From JBKJZO01 sp046715235 (GTDB taxonomy: Bacteria; Actinomycetota; Actinomycetes; BP-191): DNA of 7,683 nucleotides. The translations under genes and the position numbers were made by a program. Positions 1 through 4,978 of the stretch are shown one piece after another. Numbering within the stretch: position 1 is the first letter of the stretch; the number at the start of each line of letters is the position of its first letter. Below the pieces are notes generated by a model. That model saw nothing but the letters and a program-made list of their open reading frames with translations. It did not search any database and was not told where the DNA came from. The stretch spans positions 1 through 7,683 of the forward strand of contig JBKJZO010000055.1 in the NCBI GenBank assembly GCA_046715235.1, in the 5' to 3' direction.

Positions 1-53
1 GCCTTGGCGCGCGCGATCATGTCTTCATAGACCTCGGGGGTGGCGATCGGCAT
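1..53 (-). CDS. fba: Class II fructose-bisphosphate aldolase, N-terminal fragment
   Basis: Only the first 17 codons are in the window; the gene runs off the left edge. The encoded start is MPIATPEVYEDMIARAK. This matches the N-terminus I remember for actinobacterial class II (zinc-dependent) aldolases, such as M. tuberculosis Fba (MPIATPEVYAEML...). The enzyme interconverts fructose-1,6-bisphosphate with dihydroxyacetone phosphate and glyceraldehyde-3-phosphate in cytoplasmic glycolysis and gluconeogenesis. The ATG is supported by a GAGGAG ribosome binding site 10 nt upstream. No catalytic residue is visible, so the call rests on the N-terminal signature and on the divergent DedA-family gene nearby, an arrangement also found in mycobacteria. 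A different protein sharing this short leader is unlikely but cannot be excluded from 17 residues. Confidence 0.82.
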   Translation of the reverse strand, partial: MPIATPEVYEDMIARAK

Positions 54-63
54 AGCGGGACGT

Positions 64-69
64 CTCCTC
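64..69 (-). promoter_or_regulatory. Ribosome binding site of fba
   Basis: GAGGAG on the minus strand, 10 nt before the fba ATG. It fixes the start of the truncated fba gene and shows that this gene, unlike several neighbours, has a normal leader. Confidence 0.7.
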
Positions 70-203
70 AGCTGGGTGGGCGGTGGCGTTCGACGCGGCG
101 AACGGCCGGTCCAGTATCACCGAGCAACCGGCCAATCGGGAACCGACAGGGCACCGCCGGTAGGTCGTTGAGGTAGTCGCACTTACGTGATCTTGGTTTG
201 TGT
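70..203. other. fba upstream region, weak promoter only
   Basis: No convincing gene is seen here. For fba (minus strand) the best -10 candidate is GATACT at 118-113, with TTCCCG at 142-137 as a poor -35 (18-nt spacer). That would give a leader of roughly 50 nt. The match is weak, so the true fba promoter may lie elsewhere between here and the palindromes at 204-226. The 78-residue minus-strand frame across this stretch has no family resemblance and is probably chance. Confidence 0.25.
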
Positions 204-226
204 CGCTCGAATGTCGAGCGCATTCG
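204..226. promoter_or_regulatory. Overlapping palindromes, possible operator
   Basis: Two perfect inverted repeats share sequence. CGCTCGA (204-210) and TCGAGCG (214-220) are separated by ATG. CGAATG (208-213) and CATTCG (221-226) flank TCGAGCG. The block sits about where a -35 region would lie for the TANNNT box at 233-238, and also lies upstream of fba on the other strand. It could therefore be a repressor or activator site. It does not fit the actinobacterial LexA box (GAAC-N4-GTTC), and I do not recognise the regulator. Confidence 0.45.
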
Positions 227-232
227 TTCCAT

Positions 233-238
233 TACTCT
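233..238 (+). promoter_or_regulatory. -10 box TACTCT, possible leaderless promoter
   Basis: TACTCT fits TANNNT and lies 7 nt before the GTG at 246, the spacing expected if transcription starts at or next to the start codon. No Shine-Dalgarno sequence precedes that GTG. No good -35 is visible; the palindromes at 204-226 cover that position. Confidence 0.35.
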
Positions 239-245
239 GTGTCGC

Positions 246-413
246 GTGTCTAGACCTTGGATCCAGGTCGGCGAGCTGCCGACCCAACCCGCGGGAAACA
301 GCATCGATATCCCCCGGCTGACCGACGACGGTCAGGTGCTGTTACGGCTCAATCGCTCCCGCCAATACCTCGTGGCTTTCGTCGAAGACCGTTGGGTCGT
401 CTCGATCAGATAG
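246..413 (+). CDS. Possible 55-residue small protein, function unknown
   Basis: The frame starts at GTG 246 and ends in TAG, encoding VSRPWIQVGELPTQ...LVAFVEDRWVVSIR. It can extend upstream to a TTG at 198, but that would run through the palindromic block. GTG 246 is preferred because a TANNNT box lies 7 nt ahead of it, as at the leaderless starts further along. Third positions are largely G/C, which favours coding. The product has no signal peptide, membrane segment or cysteine motif; the C-terminal half looks able to form beta strands (QVLLRL, QYLVAFV, RWVVSI). It converges on the 83-residue gene with a 13-nt gap. I recognise no family. It could be a genuine small actinobacterial protein, a fragment of a decayed gene, or a chance frame. 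Confidence 0.35.
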   Translation: MSRPWIQVGELPTQPAGNSIDIPRLTDDGQVLLRLNRSRQYLVAFVEDRWVVSIR

Positions 414-426
414 CCGTCCGTGCCGG

Positions 427-678
427 CTAACTGTCGACGCGAACGAGTGTCCAAGCTCCGAGCCCGATCTCGAGTGCAAGCTGCTCGACGCGCGCGATGA
501 GTTCATCTGCGTTGTGCCCCGGCACCGAGAAGGTCACCGACTTGGTGCCGTGCGTGATCCGCCACGGGCGGTCGAGCAATTGCCGGACGGCGTCGATCAG
601 CGGCTGTGCGCGCGACTCATCGTCGCCATACTCGACCCGCAACGAGCGCACAGACGCGCCAGCCACCTCACCAGTCAC
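427..678 (-). CDS. Unrecognised 83-residue protein
   Basis: GTG start at 678, TAG stop. A run of five G residues on the minus strand sits about 7 nt before the GTG as a plausible ribosome binding site. A second in-frame GTG lies four codons in (Val5) and cannot be ruled out. The protein is soluble, with no signal peptide or cysteines. Predicted by eye, strands (SLRVEYG, WRITHG, KSVTFSV, WTLVRV) alternate with two helices (residues 25-36 PLIDAVRQLLDR and 57-71 ADELIARVEQLALEI), suggesting a small alpha/beta fold. A hydrophobic, charged-helix pattern and high G/C third positions support real coding. It is divergent from the DedA-family gene across a 128-nt gap that could hold both promoters. 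I do not recognise the family and assign no function. Confidence 0.6.
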   Translation of the reverse strand: MTGEVAGASVRSLRVEYGDDESRAQPLIDAVRQLLDRPWRITHGTKSVTFSVPGHNADELIARVEQLALEIGLGAWTLVRVDS

Positions 679-705
679 GGCAAGCCCCCAAAAAGTTTGG
701 TTTGC

Positions 706-734
706 AACGTATCCAGAACGCGCGGATCTGTCCG
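706..734 (-). promoter_or_regulatory. Putative sigma-A-type promoter for the 83-residue gene
   Basis: On the minus strand CGGACA (734-729) and TACGTT (711-706) are separated by 17 nt, resembling -35 and -10 elements. The start codon lies 27 nt beyond the -10, leaving room for a short leader with the G-run ribosome binding site. A small palindrome, GCGGA-TCTG-TCCGC (722-735), overlaps the -35. Confidence 0.35.
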
Positions 735-792
735 CAGACGGGCGTACGCGGCAGACGAATATCCCGTTGAGGCCTGGCGGCGCGGGCCACGG

Positions 793-798
793 TAACCT
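793..798 (+). promoter_or_regulatory. -10 box TAACCT, leaderless promoter of the DedA gene
   Basis: TAACCT fits TANNNT and lies 8 nt before ATG 807, with no Shine-Dalgarno sequence between them. TTGAGG at 767-772 would be a -35 with an over-long 20-nt spacer. The context GGTAACCTCG is nearly repeated at 1491-1500 before the next gene. Confidence 0.5.
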
Positions 799-806
799 CG
801 ACCCCT

Positions 807-1484
807 ATGGGCGCACTCAAGCAATGGCTGGATCCCGAGCACCTGCTCGTGACATTCGGCTACATCGGTCTCTTCCTCACGGTCTTCGCGGAGTCAGGAC
901 TGCTCATCGGGTTCCTGCTCCCCGGAGACTCGCTGCTGTTTACCGCCGGCCTCTTCTCGGCGCGCCCTCTCGGCAGCACTCAGTTCAACATTGTCGCGAT
1001 CTGCCTGATCTGCGGAACCGCGGCCATCGTCGGCGACCAGGTCGGCTACCTGTTCGGCCGGCGCGTCGGACCGGCCATCTTCGGCAAGCACGACTCGCGG
1101 ATCTTCCGCCAGGAGTACATCCACAAGTCGCAGAAGTTCTTCGACGAGCACGGCGCCAAGACCATCGTGCTGGCCAGGTTCGTGCCGATCGTGCGCACTT
1201 TTGCGCCGATCCTCGCGGGCGTCGGCCGCATGAACTACCGCACGTTCCTCACCTACAACGTCGCGGGCGGTCTGTTGTGGGGCGTCGGCGTACCTCTGCT
1301 TGGCTACTTCCTCGGACAGATCGACTTCATCGCCCACAACATCGAAGTGATCATCCTGATCATCGTGGCCATTTCCGTCGTGCCCGTCGCCTTCGAGTTC
1401 CTGCGGGCGCGCAGGCGCGGCGCACGGATGGCGAAGCTCGCGGACGCCGACGCGCCTCAGACCACGACGGTGCCCGAGTCCTGA
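807..1484 (+). CDS. DedA/VTT family membrane protein
   Basis: A complete 225-residue protein of normal DedA length. Visible features are an N-terminal hydrophobic region with the ESGLLIGFLLPGDSLL signature (residues 29-44), a membrane stretch at 61-76, the family motif ARFVPIVRTFAPILAGVGRM (123-142), and C-terminal membrane segments at about 150-172 and 178-197, followed by a basic tail. Glu29, Asp41, Arg124 and Arg130 are at or near positions where acidic and arginine residues matter in E. coli DedA proteins. Known members are inner-membrane proteins; some act as undecaprenyl-phosphate or phospholipid transporters (UptA/PetA type) and others affect membrane-potential homeostasis. The substrate here cannot be told from sequence. 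The gene is apparently leaderless and is followed 20 nt later by the PH-domain pair, which has its own -10 box. A dedA-type gene next to fba also occurs in mycobacteria. Confidence 0.93.
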   Translation: MGALKQWLDPEHLLVTFGYIGLFLTVFAESGLLIGFLLPGDSLLFTAGLFSARPLGSTQFNIVAICLICGTAAIVGDQVGYLFGRRVGPAIFGKHDSRIFRQEYIHKSQKFFDEHGAKTIVLARFVPIVRTFAPILAGVGRMNYRTFLTYNVAGGLLWGVGVPLLGYFLGQIDFIAHNIEVIILIIVAISVVPVAFEFLRARRRGARMAKLADADAPQTTTVPES

Positions 1485-1492
1485 CCCACCGG

Positions 1493-1498
1493 TAATCT
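1493..1498 (+). promoter_or_regulatory. -10 box TAATCT, leaderless promoter of the PH-domain operon
   Basis: TAATCT lies 6 nt before ATG 1505, inside the 20-nt gap after the DedA gene. There is no clear -35. A GGGG run 2-5 nt before the ATG is too close to be a good ribosome binding site. It suggests the PH-domain pair can be transcribed independently of the DedA gene. Confidence 0.45.
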
Positions 1499-1504
1499 CG
1501 GGGC

Positions 1505-1993
1505 ATGGACTCAGCGTTCGATCCCGACGACACCGAGTGGACGGCCGTCTCACCGAAACTCGCGACGATGCGCCGCGGGGTAGCGCTCACGATGTTCGTC
1601 ATTGCCGTCGCCGCTGTCGTCGTCGTCGCGCTGTGGCTCGCCGCCGTCACGGTCGCTTTCGGTGCGGTCATCCTTGGCGCTTTGCTCAGCGCGCTCGCAT
1701 GGACGTGGGTCGGCCGCAACCAGCGCGCATGGGGATACACCGAGCGTGCCGATGACCTGCTTGTACGTCGAGGGCTCGCGTTCCGGCAGCTGATCGTCGT
1801 CCCGTACGGGCGGATGCAGTTCGTCGACGTCACCGCGGGTCCCCTGCAGCGCCGGTTCGGGCTGGCGACCGTGCAGCTGCACACGGCGGCAGCCAAGACC
1901 GACGCCCGTATACCGGGACTGACACCATTGGCGGCGGCGACCCTGCGAGACCGGCTCGCAGCTCGCGGCGAGGCCCGCACGGCCGGACTGTGA
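1505..1993 (+). CDS. Bacterial PH-domain membrane protein, YdbS-like
   Basis: A 162-residue protein with two adjacent membrane segments (about residues 24-46 and 47-69) and a C-terminal bacterial PH domain (bPH_2, formerly DUF304; about 75-150). The domain carries the family core RMQFVDVTAGPLQRRFGLAT (103-122). This size and order match YdbS of Bacillus subtilis, whose gene pairs with ydbT. In B. subtilis the ydbST operon is under sigma-W and contributes to resistance against antimicrobial compounds of other bacilli; whether that applies here is unknown. The gene overlaps the next by four bases (GTGA), implying translational coupling and probably a membrane complex of the two products. The start is set by the -10 box 6 nt upstream and by the acidic N-terminal stretch ahead of the first membrane helix. 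No truncation is seen. Confidence 0.88.
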   Translation: MDSAFDPDDTEWTAVSPKLATMRRGVALTMFVIAVAAVVVVALWLAAVTVAFGAVILGALLSALAWTWVGRNQRAWGYTERADDLLVRRGLAFRQLIVVPYGRMQFVDVTAGPLQRRFGLATVQLHTAAAKTDARIPGLTPLAAATLRDRLAARGEARTAGL

Positions 1994-3354
1994 GCGAACC
2001 ACCACTGCTTGCCCCGAACGCGCCGGCGGCGGTCCTGCGGCGACTCCACCCGCTGACACCCGTCGTCCGCGGCTGGAAGCTCCTGGCGGGCTTTGCGGTT
2101 TTCGGGACCTCGCGGGCGATGGAGGATCTGTCCTCCGGTGATGTCGGCCGGCCCAGCGGCGGCGCGCTCGCCGGGCTGGGCGGGATCGTCGCGATCGTCG
2201 TGGTGCTCGGCGTCTTCTTCGGCTGGCTGTCGTGGCGATTCACGGCGTACGGCGTCGACGGCGGCGACCTGCGCATCGAGACCGGGGTGCTGTTCCGCAA
2301 GTCCCGCCGGGTCCGCCTCGACCGGCTGCAGGCGGTCGACATCGTGCGCCCTTTGCTCGCGCGGCTGCTGGGGCTGGCCGAGCTGAGGCTCGAGGTGGCG
2401 GGCGGCGCGTCCACCGAAGCACCGCTTGCCTACGTGTCGATCGACGACGCGCACCGGCTGCGCGCCGAACTGCTCGCGCTTGCGGCCGGCCTCGACGAGG
2501 GAACGCCGGAGGCCGCCGAACGGGAGCTATACGCCGTACCCGACGGCAGGTTGCTCGCCTCGACCGCGCTGCAGCTGCCCGTGGTGCTCAGCTTCGTCGC
2601 CGCGATCGGCTTCACGGTGGTGTCCGTCGCGGGGGGTGCCGGCGCGTCATCGCTATTTGTGCTGGTTTCATCCGTCGGCGCGTTCGCGACGGCATTCGTC
2701 CGGCAGTTCATGGCCAACCAGGGCTTTCGCCTGGCCGAGTCGCCGGACGGGCTGCGCATCTCGCGGGGGCTGCTCGAGACGCGGGCGCAGACCGTGCCGC
2801 CGGGTCGCATCCAGGCGGTGCGGCTCGTCGAGCCGGTGCTGTGGCGGGCGGTGACTGGGTGGGCTCGCCTCGAAGTCGCTGTCGCGGGCTACTCGACCAG
2901 CGGTCAGGCTGGTGAGGCGTCCGCCGTACTCCTGCCGGTTGCCCCGCGCGCCGACTGCATTGCGTTGATGTCGCTGGTGCTTCCCGGAGCCGACATCGCA
3001 CGCATCCCGGCAACCGGTGTGCCGAGCCGCGCCCGCTGGCTCGCGCCGCTGTCGCGTCACCTCTTAGCCGCTGGCGGCGACGAGCGTTACTTCCTGTCGG
3101 TCCGCGGCGCCGTACGGCGAGAGACCGACGTGATGCCGCACGAGCGGATTCAGAGCGTGCGCGCACACCAGGGCCCGCTGCAGCGCCGGCTGCGACTGGC
3201 GACAGTCACGCTGGACACGACGCCGGGGCCGGTCACGGTCGTCGCCCAGCATCGCGACGCGGACGAGGCATGGCAGATGGCGCAGAGGCAGGCGGACCGC
3301 GCCCGGCACGCCCGCTCGCTCGACGACACAGATCAGTGGATGCGCCCCCGCTAG
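1990..3354 (+). CDS. Triple bacterial PH-domain membrane protein, YdbT-like
   Basis: A 454-residue protein starting at a GTG that overlaps the preceding stop. The layout matches YdbT: an N-terminal RLHPLTPVVRGWK segment (18-30); membrane segments at about 31-40 (weak) and 60-80; PH domain 1 (about 82-168); membrane segments at about 189-213 and 218-236; PH domain 2 (about 240-332); and PH domain 3 (about 365-440) without clear membrane segments between. Each domain has the same core: RLQAVDIVRPLLARLLGLAE (112-131), RIQAVRLVEPVLWRAV (273-288) and RIQSVRAHQGPLQRRLRLAT (386-405). Domain 3 is closest to the domain in the YdbS-like partner. The pair probably forms a membrane complex; in Bacillus it acts in envelope defence. 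The ligand of these domains is not known to me. The gene ends 175 nt before the convergent lemA. Confidence 0.87.
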   Translation: MSEPPLLAPNAPAAVLRRLHPLTPVVRGWKLLAGFAVFGTSRAMEDLSSGDVGRPSGGALAGLGGIVAIVVVLGVFFGWLSWRFTAYGVDGGDLRIETGVLFRKSRRVRLDRLQAVDIVRPLLARLLGLAELRLEVAGGASTEAPLAYVSIDDAHRLRAELLALAAGLDEGTPEAAERELYAVPDGRLLASTALQLPVVLSFVAAIGFTVVSVAGGAGASSLFVLVSSVGAFATAFVRQFMANQGFRLAESPDGLRISRGLLETRAQTVPPGRIQAVRLVEPVLWRAVTGWARLEVAVAGYSTSGQAGEASAVLLPVAPRADCIALMSLVLPGADIARIPATGVPSRARWLAPLSRHLLAAGGDERYFLSVRGAVRRETDVMPHERIQSVRAHQGPLQRRLRLATVTLDTTPGPVTVVAQHRDADEAWQMAQRQADRARHARSLDDTDQWMRPR

Positions 3355-3385
3355 TTGTCCCGCCCCGCCTACGACGCCGACGTTG

Positions 3386-3496
3386 CGAACCGATGATCAG
3401 CGAGCGGATCTGTGGAAAACCGGAGAAGTTGATCAGCCGTGTGTCATCCGTACCCCTATGCGGCAAACGCTCGCCGCACGGGTGATCATCGTTTCG
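3386..3496. repeat. Long interrupted inverted repeat between convergent genes
   Basis: CGAACCGATGATCA (3386-3399) pairs with TGATCATCGTTTCG (3483-3496) at 13 of 14 positions. Directly inside, GCGAGCG (3400-3406) pairs perfectly with CGCTCGC (3468-3474), leaving an 8-nt bulge on the right arm. Together this gives about 20 paired bases around a 61-nt interior. The inner right arm can alternatively form GCGGC (3460-3464) with GCCGC (3473-3477). TGATCA recurs a third time at about 3430. The structure lies between convergent ydbT-like and lemA genes. It could be a transcription barrier, a structured 3' untranslated region, a small RNA, or a remnant of an insertion. No U-tract typical of an intrinsic terminator follows it. 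Confidence 0.5.
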
Positions 3497-3523
3497 GGAC
3501 CCGGGCGGGGACCGGGCGGGGGG
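3496..3523 (+). other. G-rich tract with G-quadruplex potential
   Basis: Five runs of three to six G residues (starting at 3496, 3503, 3507, 3514 and 3518), separated by 1-4 nt, sit on the plus strand just past the inverted repeat and 5 nt before the lemA stop. The unit GACCSGGGCGGGG is nearly duplicated. In the ydbT-like transcript this would be a G-rich 3' region; in lemA it is the C-rich complement. A role in ending or stalling transcription is possible but unproven. Confidence 0.4.
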
Positions 3524-3528
3524 CAGGA

Positions 3529-4146
3529 CTACGGGGCGGCGGGAGGTGCGGGGGGCGGCTGCTGCGGCGGCTGCTGGGTCAGCCCGCTGAAGTCGACGCG
3601 CACCGGCTCGCGCGCCACCGGGTCGAGCAGTTCGAAGTACTCGGCCTTCTCGAACTTGCCGTAGCTCGCGATGACCGAGGAGGGGAACTGGTCGATCCGG
3701 GTGTTGTACGCGCGGACGTTCGAGTTGTAGAAACGCCGCCCGGCTGCGATGCGGTCCTCGGTCTCGCCCAGTTGCATCTGCACGGCCAGGAAGTGCTGGT
3801 CGGCCTTGAGCTGCGGGTAGTTCTCGGCGACCGCGAAGAGCTGGCGAAGGGCGCCGGTCAGGACGTTCTCGTCCTGCGCCTGCGCGGCGATCGACGCGCT
3901 CGGCGCCGCTGCCTGCGCACGCGCCTGCGTGACCGCCTCGAGCACCTGCCGCTCGTGGACCGCGTACGCCGTGGCGGTCTCGACGAGGTTGGGGATCAAG
4001 TCGTAGCGGCGGCGCAACTCGACATCGATCTGGCGCCACGACTCCTGGATGACGTTGCGCTGCTGGTGAAAACGGTTGTACGACACGATGACCGCGACGA
4101 CGACCAGCACGATCGCGACGACGATCCAGATGACAACGGGCTCCAC
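3529..4146 (-). CDS. lemA: LemA family membrane-anchored protein
   Basis: A 205-residue protein with one N-terminal membrane segment (VVIWIVVAIVLVVVAVIV, about residues 4-21) and the LemA helical domain. Recognisable family blocks are YNRFHQQRNVIQESWRQIDV (23-42), RRYDLIPNLVETATAYAVHE (46-65), AENYPQLKADQHFLAVQMQL (107-126) and GRRFYNSNVRAYNTRIDQFP (136-155). The family forms a helical, coiled-coil-rich fold on the outer or periplasmic side of the membrane; its biochemical role is unknown. The tail after residue 189 is a Gln/Pro repeat-like stretch (QQPPQQPPPAPPAAP), an addition beyond the core. Start: GTG 4146, which lies 1 nt after the upstream stop and has a GGGGGA ribosome binding site about 7 nt ahead, inside the end of that gene. 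The two genes form one operon, and their start sequences (VEPVVIW and VEPILIL) are alike. Confidence 0.92.
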   Translation of the reverse strand: MEPVVIWIVVAIVLVVVAVIVSYNRFHQQRNVIQESWRQIDVELRRRYDLIPNLVETATAYAVHERQVLEAVTQARAQAAAPSASIAAQAQDENVLTGALRQLFAVAENYPQLKADQHFLAVQMQLGETEDRIAAGRRFYNSNVRAYNTRIDQFPSSVIASYGKFEKAEYFELLDPVAREPVRVDFSGLTQQPPQQPPPAPPAAP

Positions 4147-4147
4147 C

Positions 4148-4867
4148 TCAGCGTCCCCCTTGGCTCTGCGCCGGAGTGCCGGGGTCGAAGCCCCGGTCCT
4201 TCCAGACGAATGTCGGAATGCCCTGCACGATGCGGCTCATCAGATCGATGCGTTGCAGCACATCAGGGATGTCCATCCGTCCGCTTCGCCACGACAGCAT
4301 GTCGCAATTGTCGAATCGCCACTCGATATCGCGGCCGTGTTGGAGCAGCAGTTCCATCATGCGCGGGTGCAGCACGTCGCTGGCGAACTTCGCGTCGTCG
4401 CACTTCACCCGGAACGCGCGGTTAAAGTCGTCGCTCTCGAACTCGATGTCCGTCATACCGACGAGAGAACCGAACCGGGTGAACAGGTTCTCTTGCCCGA
4501 CATGCAGACCGGGCATTGGGCACGGTATGCGAATCACGCACACCGCGAACCGGTACGTCGTCGTGCTGCGATTGCCCTTCGAGTCGGTCGAGGTCTCGGT
4601 GTACTTGTAGTCGAAGGCGAGCAGGTCTCGGCCGTCACGGGTCTTGCCGGTGAACACGTTGCTTGCCTTCTGCGAGTCACCCCGGCCGAATGGATGACTG
4701 TCCCACCGGTGCTCGAGCCCGTACGCGTCGTGTGGCGTGAACGACCAACCCTGCGCCGCTGCGAACGACACGAACTGGGCGCGTCGCTTCTGCTCGTGCC
4801 GCCATGAGAAGTAGATCCCGGCACTCACCAGCGCCATGAGCAGGACGAGGATCAGGATGGGTTCCAC
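4148..4867 (-). CDS. Single-span membrane protein of unknown function, LemA partner
   Basis: From GTG 4867 the protein has 239 residues: a membrane segment at once (VEPILILVLLMALVSAGIYF, 1-20), a basic stop-transfer stretch (WRHEQKRRAQF), and a soluble domain rich in aromatic and acidic residues, ending RGFDPGTPAQSQGGR. An in-frame GTG at 4954 would add 29 residues, but that extension runs through a promoter-like sequence and a hairpin. GTG 4867 also gives an N-terminus matching that of LemA. The section FNRAFRVKCDDAKFASDVLHPRMMELLL recalls the core of DUF3137 proteins, which often neighbour lemA; I offer that only as a tentative relationship. The gene is 1 nt upstream of lemA, so the products probably act together at the membrane. 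Sampled rows have about 58-62% G+C, lower than the clpB end. Confidence 0.75.
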   Translation of the reverse strand: MEPILILVLLMALVSAGIYFSWRHEQKRRAQFVSFAAAQGWSFTPHDAYGLEHRWDSHPFGRGDSQKASNVFTGKTRDGRDLLAFDYKYTETSTDSKGNRSTTTYRFAVCVIRIPCPMPGLHVGQENLFTRFGSLVGMTDIEFESDDFNRAFRVKCDDAKFASDVLHPRMMELLLQHGRDIEWRFDNCDMLSWRSGRMDIPDVLQRIDLMSRIVQGIPTFVWKDRGFDPGTPAQSQGGR

Positions 4868-4873
4868 GGCGCG

Positions 4874-4903
4874 AGCGTGCTGGTTGTGCGACCGTTGCGT
4901 CAA
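4874..4903 (-). promoter_or_regulatory. Putative promoter of the LemA operon, leaderless
   Basis: On the minus strand TTGACG (4903-4898) is a good -35. After an 18-nt spacer, CACGCT (4879-4874) is a weak -10, 6 nt before GTG 4867. There is no Shine-Dalgarno sequence before that GTG. This favours the short form of the protein and a transcript beginning at or near its start codon. Confidence 0.45.
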
Positions 4904-4944
4904 CGACCGAGCGGCTGCCGCAAACCACCGCGGCGTGAAATCAG

Positions 4945-4978
4945 GAAGCCCCACCCTTCAAGGCGGGGAGGCTTTCAA
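4945..4978 (+). mobile_element. Hairpin resembling an IS200/IS605 right end (solo remnant)
   Basis: On the plus strand CCCC-A-CC (4949-4955) faces GG-C-GGGG (4962-4968) around the loop CTTCAA, with AAG before and, after an unpaired AGG, CTTTCAA behind. The pattern GAAxCCCC...CCTTCA...GGGGAGG...TCAA is one I associate with the right ends of IS200/IS605-group elements (tnpB-bearing). A plus-strand frame across it reads GSPTLQGGE, similar to the last residues of some TnpB proteins. No transposase gene or left end is present, so at most a solo end or decayed copy remains. Alternatively the hairpin is simply the terminator of pyrE, whose stop codon it overlaps; on the minus strand AAGCCTC and GTGGGGCTT can pair through a G-U wobble, but only a weak U stretch follows. 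Confidence 0.4.

Noticed and set aside
204..226. LexA (SOS) box or ClgR site
   Set aside because: The half-sites CGAATG/CATTCG are 7 nt apart rather than the four expected for an actinobacterial SOS box, and the inner palindrome does not match the ClgR pattern as I remember it.
742..749. GCGTACGC palindrome with flanking CAGACG direct repeats
   Set aside because: Short palindromes of this kind are common in high-GC DNA, and it does not align with either promoter of the divergent gene pair.
497..1495. Long plus-strand frame of 332 codons across the DedA gene
   Set aside because: It is a different frame over the clearly recognisable DedA protein and is rich in Arg/Ala/Pro, as expected from a shadow frame in high-GC DNA.
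1360..2454. 364-codon minus-strand frame opposite the DedA and PH-domain genes
   Set aside because: No family resemblance, low-complexity Arg/Pro/Ser composition, and entirely antisense to well-supported genes.
3411..3419. TGTGGAAAA, the complement of a DnaA-box-like TTTTCCACA
   Set aside because: A single 9-mer in an intergenic gap, without a cluster of boxes, an AT-rich unwinding region or replication genes nearby, so no origin is supported.
3439..4425. 328-codon plus-strand frame opposite lemA and its partner
   Set aside because: Antisense to conserved LemA blocks; composition and lack of motifs indicate a shadow.
4868..4954. N-terminal extension of the LemA partner to a GTG at 4954
   Set aside because: The added 29 residues run through a TTGACG promoter-like element and the hairpin, lack a ribosome binding site, and would bury the membrane anchor behind a basic segment; GTG 4867 fits better.
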